64,000 nucleotides of DNA from Opitutia bacterium (GCA_016190985.1 JACPPI010000001.1:124001-188000), one strand, 5' to 3'. Shown: positions 8,276-17,460, numbered from the stretch's first letter. The notes: generated from the sequence alone by a model not told the origin. Translations and numbers: made by a program.

Positions 8276-9727
8276 TCAGGCGCTCGCCGGCACGGCGGCC
8301 CGCTTCTTCGCGGCCAGGGCCTTGTCGATTTGGTTGGCGACGATCACGCCATAGTTGATGGTGCCGAGCCAGCCCGACATGATGATGCCGACCGAACCGG
8401 CGTGGTAGAGCCCGGGCAACTGCGCCGGCAGGTCCATGGAGACCTTCAGACCCTCGAACTTGGTGCCGAACGACGTGCCGGCCCAGTGGCGGGTGTAATA
8501 CTCGATCGTGCGCGGCGTGGCGGCCTCGCGCCATTCGATCTTGGCCCGCACATCCGGGATGTGACGCTCCAGCGCGGCGATGGACTCCTCGATCAGGCGC
8601 TCCTTCTCGGCGGCGTATTGCTCGGGGGTCATCGCGTTCCAGTCCTCATACTTGGCGTTGATCGACACCACCACGGTGTAACGGTCCGAACCCGGTCGCG
8701 TGTCCGGATAATACATCGAAAAAGTCCGGCTGGTCGTATGCAGGTCGACCAGCTTCTCGCTGGAGAAGACCGGTTCTTCGGAGGTGAAGACGAGGTCGCC
8801 GATGTGCGGCAGCGTCTCGCCCTTCCGGATGCCGAGATAGACCTGGCAGGAACTGCTGTTGACCCGGACGGCTTTGGCCTGCGCGACAAATTCCGGAGAA
8901 AAGCTCTCCTCGCCGGCCAGGCGCAGGACGGTGTTCTTGATGTTGGAGTTGGAGAGCACCGTGTCGCAGCGGATGGCGCGGCCGTTGGCCACGACCCCGG
9001 CCACGCGTTTCCGGCCGGCGTGGTCTTCGGTCAGGATTTTTTCCACAACCACGTGCTTGCGCACCTCGACGCCATTCTTCTTCAGCTCCGCCGCCATCTT
9101 CCGGATGAGCATGTCGCTGCCGCCCTGGAAGGTGTAGACGCCCTTGCTCATGAAATTGGAGAACACGATGCCGAAGGTGATGGCGGGATCGTCCAGCGTG
9201 GACCCGTTGGCGTAGGCGATCGGCTCCATCAGCAGGCGCTGCACGTCATCGCGCCCGGGAAAATAGCGCGCAAACATCTGCCCGGTGGTCTCGGGGTTGC
9301 TGTCGTAGAAGTTCATCGCCCGCAGGTCGGTGAAGAACCGTTCCACGGTCCCGGCGGCCACCTTGAATTTCTCCACCAATTGCCGGGTGAAGTCCTCGCG
9401 GTCGAAGGTCGTGTCGATCGAGAACTGGGGGTTGATGAACCGCACGCCCTTCAGCTGCACGATCGAATCGGCTATGTTCTGGCTCCAGTATTTGCGGACT
9501 GACTTGATCATGCCGATCGGGAAGCCATGCAGCGAGATGTCGAAGATGTGCCCGCCCTTCCGGGTGAACCAGGTGGCGAGCCCGCCGAGCTGGTAATGGT
9601 GCTCCAGCAGCAGCACCTTGTGGCCGCACTTGGCCAGGACGTTGGCGCCGGTCAGGCCGCCCAAGCCGCTGCCGATCACCACGATGTCGTAGTGGTCTTC
9701 GATTCCTTTGAGCCAGTCGTAAGCCAT
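8276..9727 (-). CDS. CrtI-like FAD-dependent oxidoreductase 1
   Basis: Phytoene desaturase/carotenoid isomerase family flavoprotein of 483 residues. The N-terminal Rossmann FAD site reads [13 protein letters not shown] with a following acidic residue (LLLEHHY). The family C-terminal FAD signature is around [15 protein letters not shown]. No phytoene synthase or other carotenoid gene is near; the neighbours are acyl-ACP enzymes. An acyl chain is therefore the likelier substrate for desaturation, isomerisation or saturation. It is one of two paralogues in tandem. Confidence 0.85.
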   Translation of the reverse strand: MAYDWLKGIEDHYDIVVIGSGLGGLTGANVLAKCGHKVLLLEHHYQLGGLATWFTRKGGHIFDISLHGFPIGMIKSVRKYWSQNIADSIVQLKGVRFINPQFSIDTTFDREDFTRQLVEKFKVAAGTVERFFTDLRAMNFYDSNPETTGQMFARYFPGRDDVQRLLMEPIAYANGSTLDDPAITFGIVFSNFMSKGVYTFQGGSDMLIRKMAAELKKNGVEVRKHVVVEKILTEDHAGRKRVAGVVANGRAIRCDTVLSNSNIKNTVLRLAGEESFSPEFVAQAKAVRVNSSSCQVYLGIRKGETLPHIGDLVFTSEEPVFSSEKLVDLHTTSRTFSMYYPDTRPGSDRYTVVVSINAKYEDWNAMTPEQYAAEKERLIEESIAALERHIPDVRAKIEWREAATPRTIEYYTRHWAGTSFGTKFEGLKVSMDLPAQLPGLYHAGSVGIIMSGWLGTINYGVIVANQIDKALAAKKRAAVPASA

Positions 9728-9781
9728 GCGGAGTCGCCCAACTAAGTTTGGCGCCTTCGAAAGCGCAACGCGGAATTGTAG

Positions 9782-9802
9782 GGCGGGGTCGCTGACCCCG
9801 CC
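9782..9802. repeat. GGCGGGGTC hairpin between the two CrtI-like genes
   Basis: Perfect 9-bp inverted repeat (GGCGGGGTC, loop GCT, GACCCCGCC) in the 101-bp gap between oxidoreductases 2 and 1. It resembles a dispersed extragenic palindrome. It has no T-run, so a processing or attenuation site is possible but not shown. Confidence 0.75.
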
Positions 9803-9828
9803 ACCCGCCGGTGTGATCCAAGGCGGGA

Positions 9829-11268
9829 TCAGCGGTCCTGCCCTGCACTCCCTTGCAGGACGTGGTAATTCGCCATCGAAATTCCGCTCAACATGGCGCC
9901 GACGATGCCCAGAAAGCCCTGGTCGGTGCCGCACAGGTGGAGGTTGCTCAGGTGCGTCCGCCCGTTGCGGATCTTGTGCGGCGCGCCGTAGATCGCCCCG
10001 TTCAGATGGCCGGTGAACTTCCGGATCGTGCGCGGCGTGAACATGTCGGTCGCGAGCTGCGCCCCGGCCAGCACGGCGTCGTCCGCGGCGGGCAAAAAGC
10101 GTCTCGCGCTGCGCACGGCCTCCGCGAACCAGCGTTTCTTGCCCGCCTGGTATTGCTCCTCCGGCAAATGGGCCCAGAGATCGTAGTTGGCCAGGCACGT
10201 GACGCGAAAGATGCCCTCGGGCAGCTGTGCGCCGGCGAAATCAAAATTATTGGGCAGGCAGATGACGCCGCTGCGGATGTCCACCTGCTGCTTCGACCGG
10301 GCATATTCAAACCGCTCGGAATCGTTGAAGAAGATGATCGTGTCGTCCCCCCACCCCCACTCCGCCGGCTGGCGGTCATAGACGCTGATGGCCTCGATGA
10401 ACGTGAGTGCGCCGGTATTGGCGTCGGCCTCGGCCGTGCGGGCCGGCGCGCAAAGCTTCATCGTCTCAGGATAGCCGATGGAGGAGATGACGTGGCCGGC
10501 CGTGATCTCGGTGCCGTCGTCCAGCACCAGCCGGGCCGCCCTCCCCTGCTCCTCGATGATCTGCCGCACCCCGCACTTCATCCGGCGTTCGCCGCCGGCG
10601 GCACGGAACTTGTCGAGCAGCACACGGATGATGACGCGCACACCGTCCAGCGGCCGGGCGAAGCCCTCGAGAAAGAGCGCCTTGAACATGATGACGAACT
10701 GGCCGAACTCCATGTCGCGCTCCTGGGCGCTGCCGTAATACATCACCGGGCAGAAGATCATGTCGGTCAGCAACGGGTCGCTGATGTGCCGACCGACCAC
10801 CACGCGGGCCGACAGCGGCCTGGCATCGAGCGACACGTCGTCGTAGGCCTTCACCAGCTCGACCAGTTTGCGCCAGTCGTCAGCCTGATCCGGAAAGCGC
10901 GCCGCGACCTCGGCGTCCAGCACCGCGAAGTCGTTCGTGAACCTCAAAGTGGTCTCGCCGCGCGGGCCGAAGGAGATTTTCGACTGCTTCTGCGGGCACA
11001 GCGCGAATTCCTCGCGCTCGATGCGGAGCTGACGCAGCAACTTGCCGAGGGGGGTGCCCTTGACGCCCGGCGGCACGTAGTTCGTCATGGCATGCAGCCC
11101 CACGTCGTATTTCCTCCCGCCTAGGCTGTAGAAGCTGTTCAGTCCGCCGGGGGCGTTGTGCCGTTCAAAAATGCAGACCTTCTGGCCGAAGTGCGCCAGT
11201 CGGATGCCGGCGGCGAGGCCCGACATGCCGGCGCCAATAATAACCACGTCGTAATGGGAATCTTTCAC
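9829..11268 (-). CDS. CrtI-like FAD-dependent oxidoreductase 2
   Basis: Second phytoene-desaturase-like flavoprotein, about 479 residues. It has FAD motif [14 protein letters not shown], then FERHNAPGG, and the C-terminal signature [17 protein letters not shown] place the start at GTG 11268, directly before the conserved Rossmann strand. An upstream in-frame ATG at 11310 would add 14 residues encoded by the inverted repeat at 11273-11353 and is less likely. It is divergent from oxidoreductase 1, so the two probably act at different steps. Confidence 0.83.
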   Translation of the reverse strand: MKDSHYDVVIIGAGMSGLAAGIRLAHFGQKVCIFERHNAPGGLNSFYSLGGRKYDVGLHAMTNYVPPGVKGTPLGKLLRQLRIEREEFALCPQKQSKISFGPRGETTLRFTNDFAVLDAEVAARFPDQADDWRKLVELVKAYDDVSLDARPLSARVVVGRHISDPLLTDMIFCPVMYYGSAQERDMEFGQFVIMFKALFLEGFARPLDGVRVIIRVLLDKFRAAGGERRMKCGVRQIIEEQGRAARLVLDDGTEITAGHVISSIGYPETMKLCAPARTAEADANTGALTFIEAISVYDRQPAEWGWGDDTIIFFNDSERFEYARSKQQVDIRSGVICLPNNFDFAGAQLPEGIFRVTCLANYDLWAHLPEEQYQAGKKRWFAEAVRSARRFLPAADDAVLAGAQLATDMFTPRTIRKFTGHLNGAIYGAPHKIRNGRTHLSNLHLCGTDQGFLGIVGAMLSGISMANYHVLQGSAGQDR

Positions 11269-11272
11269 TTCA

Positions 11273-11353
11273 GGCAGGGCGAGTCCTCTGGACGAGCCGC
11301 GAAAATCCACAAAGGAAATATCGGGTTGGCTCGTCCAGAGGACTCGCCCTGCC
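11273..11353. repeat. 26-bp perfect inverted repeat, REP-like
   Basis: Arms at 11273-11298 and 11328-11353 are exact reverse complements separated by 29 bp. Each arm also has an internal GTCC/GGAC hairpin, giving the look of a paired REP element. It lies between the acyl carrier protein gene and oxidoreductase 2 and reaches almost to the latter's start codon. Confidence 0.85.
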
Positions 11354-11382
11354 CGATTGGCGGTTCAAGACGAAAACCCGTC

Positions 11383-11637
11383 TCAAGCCTTGGCGGCAAA
11401 CTTTGGGGTCAGGTATTCCGCGCAGCTCTCCAGCGAGGCGAGGTGCGAATAGTCGGCCTCGGGCACCTCGATGCCGTGGCGTTTGCGGAGTTCCATGACG
11501 ATGTCCAGGAAGTCCATTGAATCGAGCTGCAGCTGGTCGCGCAGCTTCACCTCGGGCTTGATGGCCGTGAGGTCCTCGTCCGGGGCGATGTCGGAGATGA
11601 TGTCGATAACCAGCTTCTTGCAGTCTTCTTTGGTCAT
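11383..11637 (-). CDS. Acyl carrier protein dedicated to the lipid operon
   Basis: 84-residue acidic helical carrier protein. Ser40 in QLDSMDFLD is the predicted 4'-phosphopantetheine site; Met replaces the Leu of the common DSL motif. It starts 20 bp after the KASII stop and precedes the CrtI-like genes. That placement suggests a carrier for a specialised acyl chain and not the housekeeping AcpP, which would usually sit by fabG/fabF. Confidence 0.9.
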   Translation of the reverse strand: MTKEDCKKLVIDIISDIAPDEDLTAIKPEVKLRDQLQLDSMDFLDIVMELRKRHGIEVPEADYSHLASLESCAEYLTPKFAAKA

Positions 11638-11656
11638 GGTGGTGTGCGAGCCGGGA

Positions 11657-12895
11657 TTAAGCGACGAAGCGCTTGATAATCAATGTCGAATTGATGCCGA
11701 GCATGCCGAAGGAATTGTTCAATATCGTGTCCACGCGGCGGACCGGCCTCGGCTGGTTGATCACCAGACCGGGTATATCACACTGCGGGTCAAGCTCATC
11801 GACATTGATGGTCGGGTGCACCACGAGGTCGTCGAAGCTCGGAAGATTGCCCGCCAATTCGAGCGCGCCGGCCGCGCCCATGGCGTGCCCGATGAAGCTT
11901 TTCGTGTTGTTGATGTGCGGCGGCGTGCTGCGGCCCCTGAAAACCTCGGCGATCGCCTGGCATTCCTGGATGTCGCCCTGCGGGGTCGAGGTCGCGTGGG
12001 TGTTCACGAGGTCGATGTCCTCGATGGTCATGCCGGCGTTCGTGATCGCCTTGCGCACGCACTCGGCCTGGCGTTCGGGGTTGGGCAGCACGTAATCGGT
12101 GGCATCGGAGTTCACACAGTAGCCGGCGATTTCGCCGTAGATCTTCGCGCCGCGGGCCTGGGCGTCTTCCAGCCGCTCCAGGGTGTAGATGCAGCCGCCC
12201 TCGGAGATGACGATGCCGTTGCGCGCCTTGTCGAAGGGCCGGCTGGCCTTGGTCGGGTCGGCGTGGGCGGCGAGGGCGTTCTGGCTCTTGAAACCGGCGA
12301 AGATCCCGAAGGTCTGCGGGCTCTCGCTCACGCCGCCGCCCAAGGCGAAATCGACCTCGCCCAGCCGCAGCATCTGGGCGGCGTGGATCAGACCCATGTT
12401 GCCCGCCGCGCAAGCGGCGCCGATGGTGTAGGCCGGCCCGGTGATCCCGAGGTTCAGCGACACCTCGCCCGCGGGGTTGTTGGCCACCGTCCTAGGGTTG
12501 TGGTGGTGCGTCCAGAATTTCGTGTCGTATTTGAACTGCGAGATATTGTAGACCTCGTTCTCGGTCTCGACGTTGCCGTGCTCCGTGATGCCGAGATAAA
12601 TACCCACGCGGCTGCGGTCGCGCGTCTCCAGATTCACCCCGGCATCGGCCAGCGCCTCACGCGCACAGTAGATGCTGATGCCGCCCGCGCGCGTGCCGAT
12701 GCGGACATCCTTTTTCTTCTGGTATTTCAACGGGTCGAAGGTGCACATGCCCGCCGGGTGGCGGCCCATGAACCGCACCTCGACCGTCGTGATGCCCGAC
12801 ACGCCGTTCAGCAGGTTTTTCCGGAACTCGGCCAGCGTGTTGCCGTTCGGGGCCGTGAGCCCGACGCCGGTGATGACTATGCGGCTTTGCTTCAT
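11657..12895 (-). CDS. Beta-ketoacyl-ACP synthase II family (KASII) enzyme
   Basis: Condensing enzyme of about 412 residues heading the eight-gene operon. The active-site Cys162 (GAACAAGN), first His (NTHATSTPQGD) and second His (SFIGHAMGAAG) form the complete Cys-His-His triad of elongating enzymes. ATG 12895 begins MKQSRIVITGVG, the expected N-terminus. It is divergent from galE across 65 bp, where the operon promoter must lie. It would elongate a chain on the adjacent carrier protein. Confidence 0.92.
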   Translation of the reverse strand: MKQSRIVITGVGLTAPNGNTLAEFRKNLLNGVSGITTVEVRFMGRHPAGMCTFDPLKYQKKKDVRIGTRAGGISIYCAREALADAGVNLETRDRSRVGIYLGITEHGNVETENEVYNISQFKYDTKFWTHHHNPRTVANNPAGEVSLNLGITGPAYTIGAACAAGNMGLIHAAQMLRLGEVDFALGGGVSESPQTFGIFAGFKSQNALAAHADPTKASRPFDKARNGIVISEGGCIYTLERLEDAQARGAKIYGEIAGYCVNSDATDYVLPNPERQAECVRKAITNAGMTIEDIDLVNTHATSTPQGDIQECQAIAEVFRGRSTPPHINNTKSFIGHAMGAAGALELAGNLPSFDDLVVHPTINVDELDPQCDIPGLVINQPRPVRRVDTILNNSFGMLGINSTLIIKRFVA

Positions 12896-12960
12896 GCGTT
12901 TTCCAAAAGGAGCAGATTTGCCTAGCCATCGGAAATTGAAAAGCAATACATGTCTCCTCC

Positions 12961-13953
12961 ATGAAAGTGCTCGTTGCCGGCGGGGCCGGCTATATCGGCA
13001 GCCATTGCGTGCGCCAGCTGCTCGCGGCCGGACACGAAGCCGCCGTGCTCGACAACCTTGCCTACGGCCACCGCGCCGCCGTGCCGCCGGGGGTGAAGCT
13101 CCACCTGGTGGACCTCGGCGACGCCGCGGCCCTCGAGCGGGTTTTCCGCGCGGACAAATTCGACCTCGTGATGCACTTCGCGGCGTTTTGCTACGTCGGC
13201 GAGTCGGTCCAGGCGCCGTTGAAATATTACCTCAACAACGTCGCCGCCACCTACACCCTGCTCGACACGATGATGCGGCATGGTGTGCGGAGGTTCGTCT
13301 TTTCCTCCACCTGCGCGACCTACGGGGTCCCGGCCAAGCTGCCACTGACCGAAGACATGCCGCAGACGCCGATCAATCCCTACGGCCAGACCAAGCTCGA
13401 TGTGGAGAACGCCCTGAAGGCGCTCGCGCACGGCCAGGGCCTGAGTTTCGCGGCCTTCCGCTACTTCAACGCCGCCGGCGCCGCCGAGGACGGCAGCATC
13501 GGCGAGGACCACGATCCCGAGACCCACCTCATTCCGCTCGCCATCGGGGCCGCGCAGGGCCAACGCCCGGCGCTGGAGGTCTACGGCACCGACTACCCCA
13601 CTCCCGACGGCACCTGCCTGCGCGACTACGTGCATGTCGACGACCTGAGCCGCGCCCACATCGCCGTCTTCGACCAGCTCGCGAAGCCCGGCGCCGCCCT
13701 GTTCTACAATCTCGGCACCGGCACGCCGACCTCCGTTCTCGAGGTCATCAAGGCCGTGGAGAAAGTCACCGGCCTGAAGGCGCCGGTGAAACACAGTCCC
13801 CGCCGCGAGGGCGATCCCCCCGCGCTCTACGCTGATTCCACCAAGGCGCAGCGCGAACTCGGTTGGAAACCCAAGTTCAAGTCGATCGAGCCGATCGTGG
13901 AGACGGCCTGGCGCTGGCATCAGACCAAACCGGCTGGCTACGGGGATCGGTAG
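12961..13953 (+). CDS. galE: UDP-glucose 4-epimerase
   Basis: Interconverts UDP-glucose and UDP-galactose for polysaccharide synthesis. The 330 residues carry the NAD motif GGAGYIGSH, the Ser/Thr region SSTCATYG and the catalytic Tyr-x3-Lys (YGQTK). YFNAAGA is also typical of GalE. No galactose operon follows. A short perfect hairpin (GTGGTGTGC/GCACACCAC) lies 47 bp downstream. Confidence 0.95.
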   Translation: MKVLVAGGAGYIGSHCVRQLLAAGHEAAVLDNLAYGHRAAVPPGVKLHLVDLGDAAALERVFRADKFDLVMHFAAFCYVGESVQAPLKYYLNNVAATYTLLDTMMRHGVRRFVFSSTCATYGVPAKLPLTEDMPQTPINPYGQTKLDVENALKALAHGQGLSFAAFRYFNAAGAAEDGSIGEDHDPETHLIPLAIGAAQGQRPALEVYGTDYPTPDGTCLRDYVHVDDLSRAHIAVFDQLAKPGAALFYNLGTGTPTSVLEVIKAVEKVTGLKAPVKHSPRREGDPPALYADSTKAQRELGWKPKFKSIEPIVETAWRWHQTKPAGYGDR

Positions 13954-14000
13954 CATTAAATGCGGCTGGCCCATTGGTCCCGCTGTTTCGATCGATGCAG

Positions 14001-14020
14001 GTGGTGTGCTTGCACACCAC
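14001..14020. repeat. 20-bp hairpin downstream of galE
   Basis: Perfect 9-bp arms with a TT loop between the convergent galE and response-regulator genes. It could end transcription from either side, but no T-run follows. Confidence 0.5.
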
Positions 14021-14082
14021 GTTGCGACACGAAGACCAGAAATGCGCCAGCTCGCGGGACTGATGTTCCTGCCTCCCCCCGC

Positions 14083-15450
14083 CTACTTCTTCTTTGCGGC
14101 CGGCTTTTCGCTTTTCAGGGCCGGCGTAGATTTGCTTCCGGCCGATTCGCGCGCCTCTAACGCCGTCTTCACAACCGTGAGCATTTCTGTGGGGTGTGTC
14201 ACCCTGAGCCGCGCGTAAAGCTGGTCGAAGAGAGTCTCCAGCGAAGCCGGCTCGCCGCCAGCCGCCTCGCGCAGCTCCTCGGGCAGATCCTTCGGCAGGA
14301 TCGTGTCGCCCTGCACCATGACGGCGCTGCGGTGGATCATGTTCTCCAACTCGCGCACATTGCCCGGCCAGTTGTGCCGGCACAGGATGGCCAGCGCCTC
14401 GGGTGAGACCCGGCGGGCCTTGGTCTTCTTCGCCTTGGCCATGCTTTGCAGAAAATAGTCCACGATCTGCGGCACGTCCTCCACGCGCTCGCGCAGCGGC
14501 GGCAGCCGCAGCCGCACCACGTTGAGCCGGTAATACAGGTCCTCGCGGAACTCCTTGGCCTTCACCAGCGCCTCCAGGTCCTTGTTGGTCGCGGCGATGA
14601 CGCGCACGTTGACCGTGAGCGTCTCGGACCCGCCGACGCGCTGGATCTCGCCCTCCTGCAGCACCCGGAGGATCTTGGTCTGGGTGGCCGGTGTCATGTC
14701 GCCGATCTCATCGAGGAAGATGGTGCCACCGTCGCAGACCTCGAACTTTCCCAGCCGCTGCGCCGTGGCGCCGGTGAACGCGCCGCGCTCGTGCCCGAAC
14801 AGTTCGCTCTCGATCAGGTTCTCGGGGATGGCGGAACAGTTGACCGCGACAAAGGGCTTGCCGCCCCGGTGGCTGTGCCGGTGGATGCTGCGTGCGATGA
14901 GTTCCTTGCCCGTGCCGCTCTCGCCGGTGATCATCACCGTGACCTCGCTCGCCGCGACCTGCCCTATGACCTTGAACACCTGCTGCATGGCGCCGGAGGA
15001 TCCGACGATGCCCTCCTTGTGGTCCTCGGAGTTGATCACCGGCTGCACACCGCGCGCGGACCGGATGTCGGCCTGCGTGCGCAGCGCACTCTCGACCAGC
15101 GCGAGCAGCCGCGGCGGATCGAAGGGCTTCACCACGTAGTCGAACGCACCGAACTTCATCGCCTCGATCGCGGTCTGCGCCGTGCCGTAGGCGGTCATGA
15201 GGATCACGAGCTGCTTCGGGTTGGCCGCGCGGATGTGCTGCAACGTCTCCAGGCCGGTCATGCCGGTCATGCGGTTGTCGAGCAGCACCACGTCGGGCGG
15301 CGCCCGCTTGACGGCCGCCACGCCCTCCTCGCCGCTCGCCGCCTCCTCCACCTTGAACTGCTGGGCCGAGAGCACGCGGTTGACCGAATAGCGCACCTCC
15401 TTGTCGTCGTCGACGACCAGAATGTGCGGAACTGGAGCGGTCTCGGCCAT
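14083..15450 (-). CDS. Sigma-54-dependent response regulator without Fis-type HTH
   Basis: NtrC-type protein of 455 residues. The receiver domain has the acidic pair in VVDDDKE, a phosphoacceptor Asp in LLDNRMTG and Lys in VVKPFD. The AAA+ domain has Walker A GESGTGKE, the sigma-54-contact loop GAFTGA, and IFLDEIGDM. After the helix where a Fis-type helix-turn-helix should follow, the chain ends in a Lys/Ala/Pro tail (EKPAAKKK). It could activate sigma-54 from solution without a specific enhancer, as described for FlgR of Helicobacter. No partner kinase gene is adjacent. Confidence 0.9.
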   Translation of the reverse strand: MAETAPVPHILVVDDDKEVRYSVNRVLSAQQFKVEEAASGEEGVAAVKRAPPDVVLLDNRMTGMTGLETLQHIRAANPKQLVILMTAYGTAQTAIEAMKFGAFDYVVKPFDPPRLLALVESALRTQADIRSARGVQPVINSEDHKEGIVGSSGAMQQVFKVIGQVAASEVTVMITGESGTGKELIARSIHRHSHRGGKPFVAVNCSAIPENLIESELFGHERGAFTGATAQRLGKFEVCDGGTIFLDEIGDMTPATQTKILRVLQEGEIQRVGGSETLTVNVRVIAATNKDLEALVKAKEFREDLYYRLNVVRLRLPPLRERVEDVPQIVDYFLQSMAKAKKTKARRVSPEALAILCRHNWPGNVRELENMIHRSAVMVQGDTILPKDLPEELREAAGGEPASLETLFDQLYARLRVTHPTEMLTVVKTALEARESAGSKSTPALKSEKPAAKKK

Positions 15451-15513
15451 GCGTCAGGTGGTGCGGAACAAAATGAATAGCGCTTTGCCCAAAGGTGGTT
15501 CTACTTACCGGCC

Positions 15514-16296
15514 ATGCTTGGGTGGTCAATTAACTTGTTTCGGATCTTCGGCATCCAGCTCGCGGTGCACGCGAGCTTCGTGCTGCTCCTGGTGTATTGG
15601 GGGTATGAGGGGTGGCAGGAGGGAGGATTGCCTGGCATGGTGTGGAGCGTAGGCCTGATCGCGCTGTTTTTCGTCTGCGTCATATTGCACGAGCTGGGCC
15701 ACTCGCTCACGGCGCGCCGCTTCGGGGTGACTGTGCCGCGAATCCTGCTTCTGCCCATCGGCGGCATGGCGGAGTTCGACCGTATCCCCCGCAAGCCGGC
15801 CCATGAGCTGCTGATCACGATCGCCGGCCCGGCGGTGAATTTCCTGTTGGTGCTCCTGCTGCTGCCGCTGGCCTGGCGCGGCTTGAAAGGCGGGGAGGAG
15901 ACTTCCTACCATTCGATCGCCGGGTTGCTCGACCAGTTGTGGTATGCCAATCTCGTCATGGGCGTGTTCAACCTCGTGCCCGTCTTCCCCATGGACGGCG
16001 GGCGGATTTTCCGCGCCTTGCTGGCAACCCGGCTCCCTTATCTGCGCGCCACCTGGTGGGCGGTCATGGTCGGCCGGGTGCTGGCCGTCGGGCTGGCGGG
16101 CTGGGCGCTCTACCGGGGCAACTACATGCTCGCCGTGCTCTTCACCTTCATCTTCTACGCCGGCAACGCCGAATACCAAGCCGCCCTGCGCAAGGAGCGG
16201 GAGGAGGCTTACTGGCGGGAGATGGCCCGGCAGGCTGTCCCGGTCACTCCCGAGCGGCCGGACGAGCCGCCGCTCATCCTCCACGGGCGGAACTAA
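15514..16296 (+). CDS. M50 (site-2 protease family) membrane metalloprotease
   Basis: Multipass protein of 260 residues with the zinc motif HELGH in a membrane helix and the second ligand region NLVPVFPMDGGR. This is the core layout of SpoIVFB/S2P proteases that cut transmembrane substrates. No PDZ or CBS domain is seen, so it is a minimal form. The substrate is unknown. The adjacent regulator is divergent, which is suggestive at most. Confidence 0.9.
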   Translation: MLGWSINLFRIFGIQLAVHASFVLLLVYWGYEGWQEGGLPGMVWSVGLIALFFVCVILHELGHSLTARRFGVTVPRILLLPIGGMAEFDRIPRKPAHELLITIAGPAVNFLLVLLLLPLAWRGLKGGEETSYHSIAGLLDQLWYANLVMGVFNLVPVFPMDGGRIFRALLATRLPYLRATWWAVMVGRVLAVGLAGWALYRGNYMLAVLFTFIFYAGNAEYQAALRKEREEAYWREMARQAVPVTPERPDEPPLILHGRN

Positions 16297-16364
16297 GGGC
16301 AAAAGGCTTCGTAAAAAAACTCCTTGCCAATGCCCGGCAAAAGCTACTTTTAGGCCCTTCGCAC

Positions 16365-16440
16365 GGGCTCTTAGCTCAGTTGGTAGAGCGCCTCAATGGC
16401 ATTGAGGAGGTCAGCGGTTCGAACCCGCTAGGGTCCACCA
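16365..16440 (+). tRNA. tRNA-Ala (anticodon GGC)
   Basis: A cloverleaf folds by eye. It has a 7-bp acceptor stem with the alanine identity pair G3-U70, a D arm, an anticodon stem with loop ATGGCAT (anticodon GGC), a T arm with TTCGAAC, and an encoded CCA end. Its 3' end is repeated at 17408-17428, marking it as an integration site. Confidence 0.96.
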
Positions 16441-16444
16441 CTTT
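16424..16444 (+). repeat. Left att-like direct repeat (tRNA 3' end)
   Basis: 21 bp covering the end of the T arm, the acceptor strand, CCA and four further bases. It recurs exactly at 17408-17428 and bounds the PEP-CTERM islet. Confidence 0.85.
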
Positions 16445-16450
16445 CAGCAC

Positions 16451-16476
16451 AGGCTCACCTCGCAAGGGGTGGGCCT
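16451..16476 (+). terminator. Hairpin downstream of tRNA-Ala
   Basis: 9-bp arms (AGGCTCACC and GGTGGGCCT, one wobble) followed by a short T-containing stretch. It probably ends the tRNA transcript and is carried at the left end of the inserted segment. Confidence 0.65.
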
Positions 16477-16728
16477 ATTTGTTGGCAGCTCAATGCCTGC
16501 ACCCACCGATCCGTTTTCCCGACTGCCCAGCGAAACGCGTTAAAGCAGGCAGCAAACCAATAGACTGGGACAATATATGCGCAGATAATGCTTTGCCTAC
16601 TAATGGGCATGCATTCCCGAGGCGGAATTGTCCCCAGCCATATTCTGTGATTTATGAGGAATACAGAATAACGCACGCGGCCGCCTGAGCGCCGCTCAAT
16701 CCCGGCCATATCACAGACTCCCCTCTGA
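16477..16728. other. Non-coding left half of the tRNA-bounded islet
   Basis: About 250 bp of visibly lower GC than the surroundings. I see no integrase or other convincing gene. It must hold the PEP-CTERM gene's promoter; no clear Shine-Dalgarno sequence precedes that start. Confidence 0.5.
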
Positions 16729-17292
16729 ATGAAAAAAACATCATGCCTTATTCTGGCTGCACTGGTTTCGCTGCTATTTGCAGCTTCGCCGGCGCGAGCC
16801 CAACTCGTGCTGAACTTAGATGTCACCGCCAAGAAGCTATGGTTTACAGGCACTGACACGATAACTGTAAACAATGCGGGCTCCTTCGGAAATATTTATT
16901 GGAATGCGGGTGGAGCCCTAACGGCTGCGCCTGCTTTTTCCCTAGGCACGTTAATATCATCGACGTTGACCTACGATGGGACAGTCACCCCACGGATCTG
17001 GATTTCAGGCGGTGGGAATAGTGGAATTGATATAGCGCTTGGGTTTTCGGCAACCACCGGCACCACCACTTTGGTAGGCCAAGGCCCTACTTTTTTCGTA
17101 GATTACAGCCCTGCTGGGCCTCCGTTTACCTTTTTGGAGTCGGTGAGCAGTTTTACCCTTCTCCTAGGAACCGGAGGACAAAACATCTCGGTGGTTCATT
17201 CCGCCATCCCCGAGCCCTCGACCTACGCCATGTTCGCAGGTGTAGCCGCTCTCGGCCTGGCAATCGTTCGCCGGCGCAAGCTGGCAGCCTGA
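16729..17292 (+). CDS. PEP-CTERM sorting domain protein 1
   Basis: Predicted exported surface protein of 187 residues. It has a signal peptide (MKKTSCLILAALVSLLFA, then PARAQ), a beta-rich Gly/Thr body and a C-terminal sorting tail IPEPSTYAMFAGVAALGLA ending in RRRK. The tail is the known exosortase signal, so the protein is probably processed by an exosortase elsewhere and released or anchored with exopolysaccharide. Base composition is lower in GC than in flanking genes, and direct copies of the tRNA-Ala end bound it, pointing to acquisition. The body function is unknown. Confidence 0.88.
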   Translation: MKKTSCLILAALVSLLFAASPARAQLVLNLDVTAKKLWFTGTDTITVNNAGSFGNIYWNAGGALTAAPAFSLGTLISSTLTYDGTVTPRIWISGGGNSGIDIALGFSATTGTTTLVGQGPTFFVDYSPAGPPFTFLESVSSFTLLLGTGGQNISVVHSAIPEPSTYAMFAGVAALGLAIVRRRKLAA

Positions 17293-17319
17293 CCGCCGTC
17301 CGATCACCGTCTCCCGCTC

Positions 17320-17350
17320 AGCCTCGCCCGAAACGGCGGGGCTTTTGTTT
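17320..17350 (+). terminator. Rho-independent terminator of the PEP-CTERM gene
   Basis: 9-bp stem (AGCCTCGCC/GGCGGGGCT, one wobble) followed by TTTTGTTT, 28 bp after the stop codon. Confidence 0.8.
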
Positions 17351-17407
17351 CCCCGGCAAACTACAAACGAACACACAAACAGTCGAGCCGCACGGGCGTA
17401 GGGCTGG

Positions 17408-17428
17408 CCCGCTAGGGTCCACCACTTT
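17408..17428 (+). repeat. Right att-like direct repeat (copy of tRNA-Ala 3' end)
   Basis: Exact copy of the 21 bp at 16424-16444, without the rest of the tRNA. It is probably the displaced original tRNA end, since a strong terminator follows at once. Confidence 0.85.
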
Positions 17429-17430
17429 GA

Positions 17431-17455
17431 AAGCCACCCAACCAGGGTGGCTTTT
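17431..17455. terminator. Strong bidirectional terminator
   Basis: Perfect 9-bp stem AAGCCACCC/GGGTGGCTT with a 5-base loop and T-run. It lies just past the copied tRNA end, so it was probably the original tRNA-Ala terminator, and it also serves the converging TonB gene. Confidence 0.8.
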
Positions 17456-17460
17456 CATTT

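Noticed and set aside
8276-11268. Carotenoid desaturase/isomerase pair
   Set aside because: No phytoene synthase, cyclase or other isoprenoid gene is near; all operon partners are acyl-ACP enzymes.
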